NCBI RefSeq assembly: GCF_014280875.1
Contig: NZ_JACLAL010000004.1
Coordinates: 463,524 to 527,523, forward strand
Length of the DNA stretch: 64,000 nucleotides
Source: Paenirhizobium daejeonense
GTDB lineage: Bacteria; Pseudomonadota; Alphaproteobacteria; Rhizobiales; Rhizobiaceae
Direction: 5' to 3'
The translations under genes and the position numbers were made by a program. Numbering within the stretch: the stretch's first letter is position 1; every line of letters begins with the position of its first letter. Below are positions 45,546 to 54,730 of the stretch, in pieces. The notes beneath the pieces are model-generated. The model was not told the origin of the DNA. It ran no database searches and saw only the letters and a list, made by a program, of their open reading frames with translations.

Positions 45546-46034
45546 ATGAGGTTTTCCCGGAACTATGCAGTGAATTTGGCGCGCAGCGGGGCGGTTTCCG
45601 TCCTGCTGTTCTCCGCTGGCATGGTGCCACAAACGGCGCTTGCCGCGACCCGCTATGCCGTTGTGCCGACAGCGACAATCTTCCCCGGCGAAATTATCGG
45701 CGCTGGCCGCGTGACGGAAGTCGAGGTGACCAACCCCAACCTCGCTGGCGGTTACGCGACCGACGTTTCCGACGTCATCGGCAAGGTTTCCAAACGTACT
45801 CTCGTTCCGGGACGCACCATTCCGGTGGGCAGCCTTCGCGAGCCCTTCGCCGTGCAGCGCGGTTCGACCATGCGCATGACCGTCAACACCGGAGGCATGA
45901 CGATTTCAGCCGCCGGAACCCCTCTTCAGGATGCCATGGTGGGCGACGTCGTACGAATGCGCAATCTGGATACCGGAGTAATCGTAAGCGGCACTGTAAT
46001 GGCTGATGGAACAGTCGAGGTTATGCAGAAATGA
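45546..46034 (+). CDS. flgA: P-ring assembly chaperone FlgA
   Basis: 162 aa with a signal peptide (VSVLLFSAGMVPQTALAA). The SAF-type domain has YAVVPTATIFPGEIIGAGRVTEVEV and the C-terminal QDAMVGDVVRMRNLDTGVIVSGTVMADGTVEVMQK. It assists FlgI P-ring assembly in the periplasm. It overlaps flgI by 4 bp. Confidence 0.95.
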   Translation: MRFSRNYAVNLARSGAVSVLLFSAGMVPQTALAATRYAVVPTATIFPGEIIGAGRVTEVEVTNPNLAGGYATDVSDVIGKVSKRTLVPGRTIPVGSLREPFAVQRGSTMRMTVNTGGMTISAAGTPLQDAMVGDVVRMRNLDTGVIVSGTVMADGTVEVMQK

Positions 46035-47152
46035 CCATTCGCTCCCTTTCCGTGGCATTTGCCGCGCTAGCTATGCTGGCGGCCTCCGCCTTCGGTGCTG
46101 CCGCCGAGCCGAACGCGCGCGTCAAGGATATCGCATCGCTTCAGGCCGGCCGGGACAACCAGTTGATCGGTTATGGTCTCGTGGTTGGCTTGCAGGGATC
46201 CGGCGACAGTCTTCGTTCGTCGCCGTTCACCGAACAGTCGATGCGGGCGATGCTGCAGAATCTCGGGATTTCCACGCAGGGCGGACAGTCCGGCGCGAAG
46301 AATACCGCGGCAGTTATGGTGACCGCCAACCTCCCTCCGTTTGCAAGCCCCGGTAGCCGGATCGACGTTACTGCGAGTTCGCTCGGCGATGCCACCTCCC
46401 TCCGCGGCGGCACGCTGGTCATGACATCACTGACCGGCGCTGACGGCCAGATTTACGCCGTCGCACAGGGATCGGTTGTCGTCTCGGGTTTTAATGCCCA
46501 GGGCCAGGCTGCCCAGATCACTGAAGGAGTCACGACCGCTGGACGTGTGCCCGGCGGCGCCATCATCGAGCGGGAACTGCCGTCTCAGTTCAAGGATTCC
46601 GTCAATCTTGTGCTGCAGCTGCGCAACCCGGACTTCTCGACGGCCATTCGTATCGCCGATGTGATCAACAATTATGCCTCCCGCAATCATGGTCGGCGGA
46701 TCGCTGAAGCGCGTGATGCGCAGGCGGTCGTCGTGCAGAAGCCGCAGACGGCTGATCTCACGCGCCTGATGGCGGATATCGAGAATTTGGTGGTCGAAAC
46801 GGATACACCGGCAAAGGTAGTCATCAACGAGCGCACCGGCACCATCGTCATTGGCGCCGACGTTCGCATCTCCAAGGTCGCTGTCAGTTACGGCACCCTG
46901 ACTGTGCAGGTCACCGAGACCCCGCAGGTCATCCAGCCGGAACCGTTCTCGAAGGGCCAGACCGCGATACAGGACCAGACCGATATCACTGCGGAAAAGA
47001 CCGGTGGCCCTGTCGCTATCATCGATGGACCGGATCTGCGGACCCTCGTTGCCGGCCTGAACAACATCGGCGTGAAGCCTGACGGAATCATCGCCATTCT
47101 TCAGGGCATCAAGTCGAGCGGTGCCTTGCAAGCGGAGCTCGTACTGCAATGA
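46031..47152 (+). CDS. flgI: Flagellar P-ring protein FlgI
   Basis: 373 aa with a signal peptide (SVAFAALAMLAASAFGAAA). RVKDIASLQAGRDNQLIGYGLVVGLQGSGDSLRSSPFTEQSMRAMLQNLGI and the C-terminal TLVAGLNNIGVKPDGIIAILQGIKSSGALQAELVLQ are diagnostic. It forms the bushing in the peptidoglycan layer. Four-bp overlaps on both sides. Confidence 0.98.
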   Translation: MTIRSLSVAFAALAMLAASAFGAAAEPNARVKDIASLQAGRDNQLIGYGLVVGLQGSGDSLRSSPFTEQSMRAMLQNLGISTQGGQSGAKNTAAVMVTANLPPFASPGSRIDVTASSLGDATSLRGGTLVMTSLTGADGQIYAVAQGSVVVSGFNAQGQAAQITEGVTTAGRVPGGAIIERELPSQFKDSVNLVLQLRNPDFSTAIRIADVINNYASRNHGRRIAEARDAQAVVVQKPQTADLTRLMADIENLVVETDTPAKVVINERTGTIVIGADVRISKVAVSYGTLTVQVTETPQVIQPEPFSKGQTAIQDQTDITAEKTGGPVAIIDGPDLRTLVAGLNNIGVKPDGIIAILQGIKSSGALQAELVLQ

Positions 47153-47697
47153 CGAAGACAGTCGCTTCATCTCATAAGGCCGGTCACGGCGTGGTATTAT
47201 CCCGTTCTGTCTTTGCCGCGCTCTGCCTCATGGCAGTGCTTCCTGCCGCGAGTGCCCAGGAAGCGGTCCAGACTGCGGCTCCTCCGACCACCGAGGATGA
47301 AATCCGCCAGTACTGCACCAATATCGCAGATCCCGCCCGTGACAGGCGTTATCTTCTGCAGAAGGAAGAACTCGAGAAGCTGCAGGCCGATATCGATCAG
47401 CGCATTTCTGTCATGGAGGCGCGCAAGGCCGAGTATGAGGATTGGCTGAAGCGTCGAAACGACTTCCTGAAGCAGGCTGAAGCGGGTCTCGTGGACATCT
47501 ACAAGACCATGAAGGCGGATGCGGCGGCGCCGCAACTCCAGGAAATGGACGCTACACTCGCTGCAGCGATCATCATGAAACTCCCGGCCCGCCAGTCGGG
47601 CCTGATCCTCAGCGAAATGGAAGCGAAGAAGGCCGCGGTGGTATCTTCTATCATGTCCAGTGCTGCGGATCCAAACACGTCGAAAGATCCGTCATGA
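47149..47697 (+). CDS. motE: MotC chaperone MotE
   Basis: 182 aa with a signal peptide (SVFAALCLMAVLPAASAQ). The periplasmic part is a charged coiled coil (EELEKLQADIDQRISVMEARKAEYEDWLKRRNDFLKQAEAGL) related to MgtE-N-type domains (MDATLAAAIIMKLPARQSGLILSEME). In Sinorhizobium MotE is the chaperone that folds and stabilises MotC. It overlaps flgI and flgH by 4 bp each. Confidence 0.95.
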   Translation: MTKTVASSHKAGHGVVLSRSVFAALCLMAVLPAASAQEAVQTAAPPTTEDEIRQYCTNIADPARDRRYLLQKEELEKLQADIDQRISVMEARKAEYEDWLKRRNDFLKQAEAGLVDIYKTMKADAAAPQLQEMDATLAAAIIMKLPARQSGLILSEMEAKKAAVVSSIMSSAADPNTSKDPS

Positions 47698-48419
47698 ACA
47701 AAGCGTTCCCCGCCCTTATGCTGACCGTCGCTCTCCTGTCAGGCTGCAAGAGCGTGACGGAGAACCAGACGCTCAAGGAAATCGGCAACGCGCCTTCCAT
47801 GAGCCCGATCGGCAGTGGTCTGCGTTACGGTCAGACGCCGCAGATGGCGATGTATCCGAAGCAGCCGCATAAGACAGCGAGCGGCTATTCGCTGTGGAGC
47901 GATAGTCAGGCTGCCCTGTTCAAGGACGCGCGCGCCTTGAACGTCGGTGACATCATGACCGTCAACATTCAGATCAACGACAAGGCAAGCTTCGACAACG
48001 AAACCGATCGCAAGCGCACCAACGACCGGAAGACCAGCTGGAATGCGAGTGCTACGATTTTCGGATGGAAGCCGGAAACCGATTCGACCATGGGCTTCGA
48101 CACCACCACCGAAGCGAACGGTAAGGGCTCGATCAGCCGCGCCGAAAAGCTGACGCTGCTCGTCGCGGCCGTCGTGACCGGTGTTCTCGAAAACGGCAAC
48201 CTGATCATCAGCGGTTCCCAGGAGGTTCGCGTCAACCACGAAATCCGCATCCTTAACGTCGCCGGTATCGTGCGGCCGCAGGATGTCGATTCCGACAATA
48301 CCATCTCTTATGACAAGATTGCTGAAGCCCGAATCTCCTATGGTGGCCGTGGCCGCATAACAGAGGTGCAGCAGCCGCCTGTCGGTCAGCAGGTGGTAGA
48401 CCTCTTTGCCCCGATCTGA
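47694..48419 (+). CDS. flgH: Flagellar L-ring lipoprotein FlgH
   Basis: 241 aa with a lipobox (LLSGC, Cys at about residue 19). The FlgH domain has YSLWSDSQAALFKDARALNVGDIMTVNIQINDKASFDNET and the C-terminal EVRVNHEIRILNVAGIVRPQDVDSDNTISYDKIAEARISYGGRG. It is the outer-membrane ring. Confidence 0.97.
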   Translation: MNKAFPALMLTVALLSGCKSVTENQTLKEIGNAPSMSPIGSGLRYGQTPQMAMYPKQPHKTASGYSLWSDSQAALFKDARALNVGDIMTVNIQINDKASFDNETDRKRTNDRKTSWNASATIFGWKPETDSTMGFDTTTEANGKGSISRAEKLTLLVAAVVTGVLENGNLIISGSQEVRVNHEIRILNVAGIVRPQDVDSDNTISYDKIAEARISYGGRGRITEVQQPPVGQQVVDLFAPI

Positions 48420-48452
48420 CCTTTCCGACCCCATTGAAGGACATTTGGTGAC

Positions 48453-48986
48453 ATGGCTCCCCTGATGATCGCCGACGCGGAATCCCCCGGCAAGAAGAAA
48501 TCCGCACTGGTCCTCACGATCGCCAGCGTCGCCGTCCTGTCGGTCGTCGGCCTCGGCGGCGGCTGGCTTGTCGGCAAAATGCTGGTTCCTGCTTTGACGC
48601 CTCCGCCAGGGCAGGAGGCTACGGCGGAGCCTGAAGCCAAGGCAGCGGGGGGGCACGAGGCGGGCGGAGAGAAGGGCGAAATCCCCAACATCTCCGCGAG
48701 CCAGCCAAATCTGGTCTCGCTGGACCCGATCGTTACGAATCTGGCCTATCCATCTGAGAATTGGATCCGGATCGAGCTAGCGCTGCTGTTCAACGGCACT
48801 CCCGATCCGGCGCTTGCCGAGGAAATCCATCAGGACGTCCTCGCTTATCTGCGCACGGTGTCTCTTCAGCAGGTGCAGGGGCCGCGCGGCTTTCAATATC
48901 TTAGGGATGACGTATCGGAAATCGTTGACCAGCGCTCGCAGGGCCGGATATCAAAGGTCCTGTTCAGGATGTTCGTGATCGAATGA
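48453..48986 (+). CDS. fliL: Flagellar basal body protein FliL
   Basis: 177 aa with one membrane helix (ALVLTIASVAVLSVVGLGGGWLVG), a Glu/Ala-rich linker and the FliL periplasmic domain (WIRIELALLFNGTPDPALAEEIHQDVLAYLRTVSLQQVQG), ending RISKVLFRMFVIE. FliL supports stator function. It overlaps fliP by 4 bp. Confidence 0.94.
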   Translation: MAPLMIADAESPGKKKSALVLTIASVAVLSVVGLGGGWLVGKMLVPALTPPPGQEATAEPEAKAAGGHEAGGEKGEIPNISASQPNLVSLDPIVTNLAYPSENWIRIELALLFNGTPDPALAEEIHQDVLAYLRTVSLQQVQGPRGFQYLRDDVSEIVDQRSQGRISKVLFRMFVIE

Positions 48987-49729
48987 TACGCCTCTTAATC
49001 CTTATCGCTGCACTGGGCCTGTTCCCCGAATTGGCGAACGCTCAGCAGCTGTCGCAGCAACTTCCGAATCTGCTGAATCTTCCGGTGGATGGCTCGGCTG
49101 CGGCTTGGATCATCAGGACTTTCGGGCTGCTGACGGTTCTGTCGGTCGCGCCCGGCATCCTTATCATGGTGACGAGCTTTCCGCGCTTCATCATTGCCTT
49201 CTCGATCCTGCGGTCGGGCATGGGGCTTGCGACCACGCCGTCCAACATGATCCTGACAAGCTTGGCCTTGTTCATGACCTTCTACGTTATGGCGCCGACA
49301 TTCGATCGCGCCTGGCAGGATGGTATTCAGCCGATGCTCCAGAACCAGCTTTCGGAAGCCGAGGCCGTTCAGCGGACTGCCGAACCGTTCCGCACCTTCA
49401 TGATGACCAATACGCGCCCGAAGGATCTGGCGCTGTTCGTGGATATCGCCAATGAGCGCGGCCAGCAGACGGTGACAGACGGCAAGGCGGATTACCGCGT
49501 TCTGATTCCCGCCTTCATGCTCTCCGAAATACGTCGCGGCTTCGAAATCGGCTTCCTGATCGTTCTGCCCTTCCTCGTCATCGATATGGTGGTCGCGACC
49601 ATCACCATGGCGATGGGTATGATGATGCTTCCGCCGACATCGATCTCCCTGCCGTTCAAGATCCTGTTTTTCGTGCTTATCGATGGTTGGAACTTGCTTG
49701 TGGGCTCTCTTGTGCGGTCGTTCTCCTAG
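48983..49729 (+). CDS. fliP: Flagellar export gate protein FliP
   Basis: 248 aa with a cleavable signal peptide (RLLILIAALGLFPELANAQQ). Membrane helices follow, with the family sequences VTSFPRFIIAFSILRSGMGLATTPSNMILTSLALFMTFYVM, YRVLIPAFMLSEIRRGFEIGFLIVLPFLVIDMVVA and the C-terminal MGMMMLPPTSISLPFKILFFVLIDGWNLLVGSL. Last gene of the flgB operon; a terminator follows. Confidence 0.98.
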   Translation: MIRLLILIAALGLFPELANAQQLSQQLPNLLNLPVDGSAAAWIIRTFGLLTVLSVAPGILIMVTSFPRFIIAFSILRSGMGLATTPSNMILTSLALFMTFYVMAPTFDRAWQDGIQPMLQNQLSEAEAVQRTAEPFRTFMMTNTRPKDLALFVDIANERGQQTVTDGKADYRVLIPAFMLSEIRRGFEIGFLIVLPFLVIDMVVATITMAMGMMMLPPTSISLPFKILFFVLIDGWNLLVGSLVRSFS

Positions 49730-50175
49730 AAGAGCAGTCGCCACAGTTCCGGCATGATATGTAAAAGGCGCCCGTGGCCACGTCACGGGCGCTTTCCTAT
49801 GCCTCCATCTCAGGCGGACGAGGAAAGGTGCGGGGTAGGGCAGAACAGGAAGGGTGACGTCTTCAATGAGGACGGAAGAACGGCGGGTGAATACTCTGCG
49901 TCGGTTCGAGTGGTTTCCAATGTACGGCTCACGTTCCCAAAGCAAGGAGTAACGGGGCTGGAGAAACCCAGCAGAGGGTTAGCGGCTCTGCCTCCTGAAT
50001 GGCTTGAAAGAAGAGAGCATTGAGGCGATGCCGTTCTGTCTATTGCCGGAAAATGCCCTCACGCCTGCTTCACCTCGCCCCTGTGACGACGTGAATTCAC
50101 GGACGAAGCCGTGACGGCCAATCTCTCGCCGGCCGGCCCGGCGAGTCGGCAGAGAACTGGTCTCCACCATTCCTT
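49730..50175. other. Intergenic region after fliP
   Basis: 446 bp. It contains the fliP-operon terminator at 49768. The remainder holds no supported gene, and I see no repeat or promoter of note. Confidence 0.55.
49768..49796 (+). terminator. Terminator of the flgB-fliP operon
   Basis: GCGCCCGTG (49768-49776) and CACGGGCGC (49784-49792) form a 9-bp stem with a 7-nt loop, preceded by AAAA and followed by TTT. Confidence 0.8.
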
Positions 50176-50613
50176 TCAAATTGCGCTTGCGGCCCGCGTC
50201 GACATCAGGCGGGAATTTCCCAGGCTGTTGGCGAGGAACGCCGTGTTGGCGTCCGGATCGCTCGATGCGTTCTGGAAGTTTATGTAGTCTATCGAGATGG
50301 CGGCCTTGTCACGGCCCAGCATGAGCCGGGCGTAGACGGTGACGCCTTGCGGCATGATCTCGAGATCGAGTGTGACGGAAGGCACAGTATCCCAGTCCAG
50401 CGAATAATCGCCCCCGGCGCCGAAGCGGATCGTGCCGGGATGAAAATAGAGTTCGGCGGCAGACTCGATGAGATCGGCAATACTGCCATGATGTTCAAAA
50501 CGCAGCATGGAAATGAAGTCTGCCGCGTCGATCAGTCTTAATTCGGCCGCGAGAGGGCCGATGGCACGTGCTAGGATTTCTTCGCGCTCGATCGAGTAGG
50601 GGCATATTTTCAT
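50176..50613 (-). CDS. Conserved hypothetical protein near flagellins (145 aa)
   Basis: 145 aa, soluble: MKICPYSIEREEILARAIGPLAAELRLIDAADFISMLRFEHHGSIADLIESAAELYFHPGTIRFG, then a beta-rich half (LDWDTVPSVTLDLEIMPQGVTVYARLMLGRDKAAISIDYINF). No signal or membrane segment, and no catalytic motif that I recognise. Its position between fliP and the flagellins hints at a motility or surface role. Start 50613 is preferred because the in-frame extension upstream looks non-coding. Confidence 0.65.
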   Translation of the reverse strand: MKICPYSIEREEILARAIGPLAAELRLIDAADFISMLRFEHHGSIADLIESAAELYFHPGTIRFGAGGDYSLDWDTVPSVTLDLEIMPQGVTVYARLMLGRDKAAISIDYINFQNASSDPDANTAFLANSLGNSRLMSTRAASAI

Positions 50614-51110
50614 TTTGTCTATTTTACCCGTCTTTTGGTTTTTATCCACGGTGGACACCGCAAGGGCGGATCCGCCGCAACCTTTCAACTTATTGAAAAA
50701 CCAGTCTATCTCTTGATGCCCGCACAGCTGCTGAGCTGGCAGGGATCGGTGATAGGGTATCGTTTCGTTTAGACATGCTCGGATGCTCGAATGGGTACGT
50801 AGCTGTTGCTGGCCAGGCCAGCGGTGACGCGGGAACGTCAGATGTCGGAAAAGGCAGTCCGTCTGACACCCTTGAAGGGGGGCGATCCGATCTTCCTGTT
50901 CGACAGCTGATCCATTGAGCGTGCCGGCTCCTGATGCCTGACCGCCAACAGCGGTTAGCACCATCGCAATGTCGCTCCAAAGTCGACAAGTCGGCTCCAT
51001 CGTCTTTCGAAAGCAGCTTTCCGGCCCGAATGTGGGCGCGGTCCGGCATGCCTCGTCAGCACAATGGATGTGGCTTCATGCCACGGACGCTAATCTTGAA
51101 TATTCGGGTC
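50614..51110. other. Intergenic region without a supported gene
   Basis: 497 bp between the 145-aa gene and the end of the GT41 gene. An open frame runs through part of it in line with the 145-aa gene, but it lacks conserved features. I see no RNA gene or repeat. An AT-rich stretch at about 50611-50650 may be the promoter of the 145-aa gene. Confidence 0.45.
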
Positions 51111-53030
51111 TTACTTGACCATGAAGGCACTGTCGCGCGGGGGGAGCGACGGTACGTCCAGATGATCCGGCTCCAGGCCCTGTTTTGCCCGGTCGACCAT
51201 CATCTGGTAGGCCGTTTCCAGGTGCCTGCAGAAACGCTCCGCATCGAAAAGCGGACTGCGCAGACGATTGTCTTCGAGCCGCCTGCGATATTCCTTGGCG
51301 AGCTCGGGGTTCTGAGCGAGTTCGATCGCCTTCTGCACATAGTCCTCTTCATCCTCGGCGACCAGTTCAGGCAGCCCGATCGCGTTGAGAAGGCTCTCGC
51401 TGACGCGCGATGCGAAGTTCGTACCCTTGAGGGTGAGAACGGGCAATCCTGCCCACAGCTGTTCCGAGGTGGTCGTATGACCGTTGACCGGAAAGGTGTC
51501 GAGACCGATGTCCGCCGCCGTGATACGGTTGAGGTGGAGATCGAATTCCAGCTGCGACATGAAGAAAATGCGCTTGGCGGGTATGCCCAGCGAGGTCAGT
51601 TTGGCTGTTATGTTCGCCTGAACCTCTTTGCCGCGTTTGAGGATCCAGATAACGCTGTTCGGGGTCCTCTTGAGGATTGTCGCCCACATCTCGATAACCC
51701 TGGGCGTGATTTTGCGGTTCGCATTGAACGAAGCGAACACAAAGGCGTCTTCGGGCAGGCCCACTTCGACCTTGGTCATCTGCTTGGCAAGCGGGCGGTT
51801 GTCCGGATCGTTCGGCTGGTAAGTCTCCGGCATCCTGCAGAACTTCTCGTAGTAGTGCGGTGCGGAACTGTCTGGCAGCACGTATTTGTCGCCGATCGCA
51901 TAGTCGAGATCGACGTTGACGGTCGAGCCGGGGAAACCCAGCCACGCGACCTGAATGGGAGCCGCTGCCTTGTTGAACAATGCGGTGCGGTTGCCGACCG
52001 TATGGCCCTTGAGATCGACGAGAATGTCGATGCCGCGCCTGCGGATTTCCGCGACAACCTGCGGGTCCTCCATGTCGCGGATCGTGACGATATCGCCCCA
52101 GAGACTGCGGTCTGCCTGGTTGGTCGCCAGCATCTCGGGGTCGGTGTGGCAGAACAGTGTGATTTCGAACCGGTCGCGATCATGCAACTCTAGCACCCGC
52201 CGGATAAGTTTCATCGTCGCGTGTCTGTCGAAAAGGTCGGAAGACACATAGCCGATACGGATCTTGTCCGACCAGGTGTGCGGTACGGAGCGACGGATCT
52301 TGGTAATCTCCGGGCTGAAGAACGGCGTGTTGCTTCTTGCGATCTGGTTCAGGTGTTCGTCACCCGTCCAATGCAGGTTGAAGAAGGTACCGTCATTCCG
52401 CAGAAACTCGGTGTCTCCCTCCGCGATTGCCGCTTCGATGATCGGCTGGTGTCGTTCCACGGCATCGAACTTGCAGTGTTCACGCGAGAAGGTGAGATAC
52501 ATCAAGCGAATGGACTGGTTGCGCGGCAGCTTTGCCAGCAGCACGCGAGCCGTCTCGATGTCGGAGGGATCGAAAACATCCCAGGTGTAGAGCGAGATGC
52601 GTGCGCCGAGCTGCATATGCTCGAGCACGTCGCTCTTCATCAGCAAATCCTTGAACACGCGCGCAAGCCGGGCCTGCTGGCGGTCTACGAGAAGGGAGCC
52701 GACGATGTAGGCGAGGTCCGGCTGGCGGCGCACTCTGTTCAGGATACCATTGGCAAGCGCAAGCGCACGGTCTTTCTCGCCGCTGGCGAAATAGAGCTTA
52801 ATGGCTTCGCAGGTATTGTCTTCCGCGTGCTGGCCGCCCTGTTCGGCGGCGAGCTGGTAGGAATTTGCCGCCTCCTGCTTCAGGCCGAGCTGCAATAGCG
52901 TCTTGGCGAGCAGCGTGTAGGTTCTTGCGTCCCGTTGCAGGTCGAGGAGGCGATTGAGCGTCGACAGGGAGGCCGTGTAATGTCCGGTCCGATACTGCTT
53001 GGACGCCGCCGCATAGGTGATTTCGTTCAA
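51111..53030 (-). CDS. TPR protein with GT41 (O-GlcNAc transferase/SPINDLY-like) domain
   Basis: About 639 aa. An N-terminal TPR-like region (YAAASKQYRTGHYTASLSTLNRLLDLQRDARTYTLLAKTLLQLGLKQEAA) precedes the GT41 catalytic half: KIRIGYVSSDLFDRHATMKLI (conserved His), DILVDLKGHTVGNRTALF, APIQVAWLGFPGSTVNVDLDYAIGDKYVLP, FASFNANRKITPRVIEMW (Lys), and DTFPVNGHTTTSEQLWAGLPVLTLKG. GT41 enzymes put a sugar on Ser/Thr of proteins. It lies just upstream of flaA on the opposite strand. TTG 53030 is preceded by GGAG with 6-bp spacing; the frame is open to TTG 53183 upstream. Confidence 0.88.
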   Translation of the reverse strand: MNEITYAAASKQYRTGHYTASLSTLNRLLDLQRDARTYTLLAKTLLQLGLKQEAANSYQLAAEQGGQHAEDNTCEAIKLYFASGEKDRALALANGILNRVRRQPDLAYIVGSLLVDRQQARLARVFKDLLMKSDVLEHMQLGARISLYTWDVFDPSDIETARVLLAKLPRNQSIRLMYLTFSREHCKFDAVERHQPIIEAAIAEGDTEFLRNDGTFFNLHWTGDEHLNQIARSNTPFFSPEITKIRRSVPHTWSDKIRIGYVSSDLFDRHATMKLIRRVLELHDRDRFEITLFCHTDPEMLATNQADRSLWGDIVTIRDMEDPQVVAEIRRRGIDILVDLKGHTVGNRTALFNKAAAPIQVAWLGFPGSTVNVDLDYAIGDKYVLPDSSAPHYYEKFCRMPETYQPNDPDNRPLAKQMTKVEVGLPEDAFVFASFNANRKITPRVIEMWATILKRTPNSVIWILKRGKEVQANITAKLTSLGIPAKRIFFMSQLEFDLHLNRITAADIGLDTFPVNGHTTTSEQLWAGLPVLTLKGTNFASRVSESLLNAIGLPELVAEDEEDYVQKAIELAQNPELAKEYRRRLEDNRLRSPLFDAERFCRHLETAYQMMVDRAKQGLEPDHLDVPSLPPRDSAFMVK

Positions 53031-53421
53031 CGTTCGCTCCGTCAGAATGCCTGCGCTGCCGTTGTTCCCTGCCGCGAGAGATTTAATCCCTAGGGTCGAA
53101 ACAGGCCGCTTTCGAGATAAGCTATTTGCCGAAGCTTGCTTGAAACGGGTGTCGATATTCGTGGGACCCTCGACGCCTGGCAATTGTTACCGCGACTTTT
53201 TGTGTTTTTGCGGTCTGTTAACCACGGGGTAAGGCACCTCGGTGCGAATCGTCAAAATTAAGAAGTTGGCAAGGGTTGGCTGCGAATTTCGTTCGTGTGA
53301 CGGGTTTGGTGTCCTTGAAAGAAAAATGGAACCGAGTGGCATGATGTCGGTCCGTCACGGCCGGAATTTTTCAGACCCGGCATGTCCTCGTTGTTTGTTT
53401 TGAGTCTTAAGGGGACACTTC
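53031..53421. other. Divergent promoter region GT41/flaA
   Basis: It holds TTAACCAC (53218-53225) and the flaA leader element (53339-53387). The left part is an open frame that could extend the GT41 protein. Nothing else is supported. Confidence 0.45.
53339..53387 (+). promoter_or_regulatory. Class III leader element upstream of flaA
   Basis: GCATGA (53339-53344) and ATGTCC (53382-53387, within CGGCATGTCCTC) lie 43 bp apart, 83 and 40 bp upstream of the flaA start. The same pair stands before the other three tandem flagellins. RBS AAGGGG follows at 53409. Confidence 0.5.
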
Positions 53422-54300
53422 ATGTCTAGCATCAACTTCAATAAGAACGCTACCGCCGCTCTCTCCACGCTGCGTGACATCAACAACAGCCTGTCCAAGA
53501 CGCAGGACCGCGTCTCGACCGGTTACAAGGTCGGTTCCGCTTCCGACGGCGCGGCTTACTGGTCGATCGCAACCACCATGCGTTCGGACAACAAGGCGCT
53601 GGGCGCTGCTCAGGACGCCCTGGGCGTTGGCGCCGCCAAGGTTGACACCGCTTACGCTGCCATGGAAAGCTCCATTGACGTTGTAAACGAAATTAAGGCC
53701 AAGCTGGTCACCGCAAGCGAAAGCTCGGCCGACAAGGACCAGATCCAGCTCGAAATCGGCAAGCTGCAGGAACAGCTGTCGGCAATCGGTCAGGCTGCCT
53801 CGTTCAACGGCGAAAACTGGATGGTTGCTTCGGCTTCCGCTTCGAACACCACGGTTGTTGACGGCTTCGTCCGTAACGACGACGGCACGGTCAAGATCAC
53901 GACTGCCGAATACAAGGTCAGCTCCTACGCGATCTTCGAATCGGTTACCGATGGCGTTGGCACCGGCGGTCTGCTCGGCTCGGTCATGGCAATCAAGCTC
54001 ACCAGCGCTTCGACCTCTGGCGACATCAGCGCCTACCTCGACCAGGTTGAAACCGCTCTGTCTGAAATGACCAAGGGCGGCGCTGCTCTCGGTGCTCTGT
54101 CGACCCGCATCGACCTGCAGGACGACTTCGCTTCGAAGCTCTCCGACGCCATCGAATCGGGTGTTTCGGGCCTCGTGGACGCCAACATGGAAGAAGAATC
54201 TGCCAAGCTCTCTGCCCTGCAGACCCAGCAGCAGCTCGCCATCCAGTCGCTGTCGATCGCAAACTCCTCTTCGCAGAACATTCTGGCTCTCTTCCAGTAA
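53422..54300 (+). CDS. flaA: Flagellin A
   Basis: 292 aa. N-terminal helix MSSINFNKNATAALSTLRDINNSLSKTQDRVSTGYKVG, C-terminal EEESAKLSALQTQQQLAIQSLSIANSSSQNILALFQ. The first 60 residues differ from the next two flagellins, while residues about 60-215, the part exposed on the filament surface, are nearly identical to them. This suggests homogenisation. In rhizobia FlaA is the essential subunit of complex filaments. A terminator follows at once, so it is monocistronic. Confidence 0.97.
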   Translation: MSSINFNKNATAALSTLRDINNSLSKTQDRVSTGYKVGSASDGAAYWSIATTMRSDNKALGAAQDALGVGAAKVDTAYAAMESSIDVVNEIKAKLVTASESSADKDQIQLEIGKLQEQLSAIGQAASFNGENWMVASASASNTTVVDGFVRNDDGTVKITTAEYKVSSYAIFESVTDGVGTGGLLGSVMAIKLTSASTSGDISAYLDQVETALSEMTKGGAALGALSTRIDLQDDFASKLSDAIESGVSGLVDANMEEESAKLSALQTQQQLAIQSLSIANSSSQNILALFQ

Positions 54301-54325
54301 GACTGGATTACCAGAAGAAAATCGG

Positions 54326-54352
54326 AAACCGCGCCCTCGGGCGCGGTTTTCT
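54326..54352 (+). terminator. Terminator of flaA
   Basis: ACCGCGCC (54328-54335) pairs with GGCGCGGT (54340-54347), followed by TTTTC and preceded by AAA. Confidence 0.85.
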
Positions 54353-54616
54353 TGTTTGGGCTTGGGAATTTTGACCCCACCGGCTGTGACGATGCCACTG
54401 CCACTGCCCATTTCGCGCGGGCGAAGCCGCCGTCTGATCCGCCCTGACGGTATCCTGATTTCTCATTCTCCCGACCAAATCGCGCGTCATTTTGATCTTT
54501 CTTCCTCGCTTTCACCGGGTTGGGCCGCCTGCGACAAAATGGCATCGATAAATATTCACGATTTTTCTTTTCGCATTTGGAAGTCGTTAACCTTAATGGT
54601 GTCTACTCAGGTCATC

Positions 54617-54697
54617 GAAACAGCGGGCCGAAGTTAACTATAAAGCACTCGGCAAGCATGATGCTGACCAATGTTTCCGGGCAAACCCCGAATGTCC
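54617..54697 (+). promoter_or_regulatory. Class III promoter/leader elements of flaB
   Basis: GAAACAG (54617-54623), GCATGA (54656-54661, 39 bp on) and ATGTCC (54692-54697, 36 bp on) precede the start by 114, 75 and 39 bp. This order and spacing recur at the next two flagellins. Upstream is TTAACC at 54587. Confidence 0.5.
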
Positions 54698-54730
54698 CTT
54701 CCATATTTATTGCCAAAGGGGCGATTCTAG

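Larger units (their letters stand above)
54301..54730. other. Intergenic region flaA-flaB
   Basis: 430 bp with the flaA terminator at the left and the flaB promoter and leader at the right, including TTAACC (54587), GAAACAG (54617), GCATGA (54656) and ATGTCC (54692). The middle shows no feature. Confidence 0.5.

Noticed and set aside
54692..54730. 12-codon leader ORF whose TAG abuts the flaB start codon
   Set aside because: It begins at the conserved ATGTCC, but a 1-nt difference in the third flagellin leader shifts the frame, and the flaA and fourth-gene versions end elsewhere. Translation of the leader is therefore not conserved; the block is better seen as a nucleic-acid signal.
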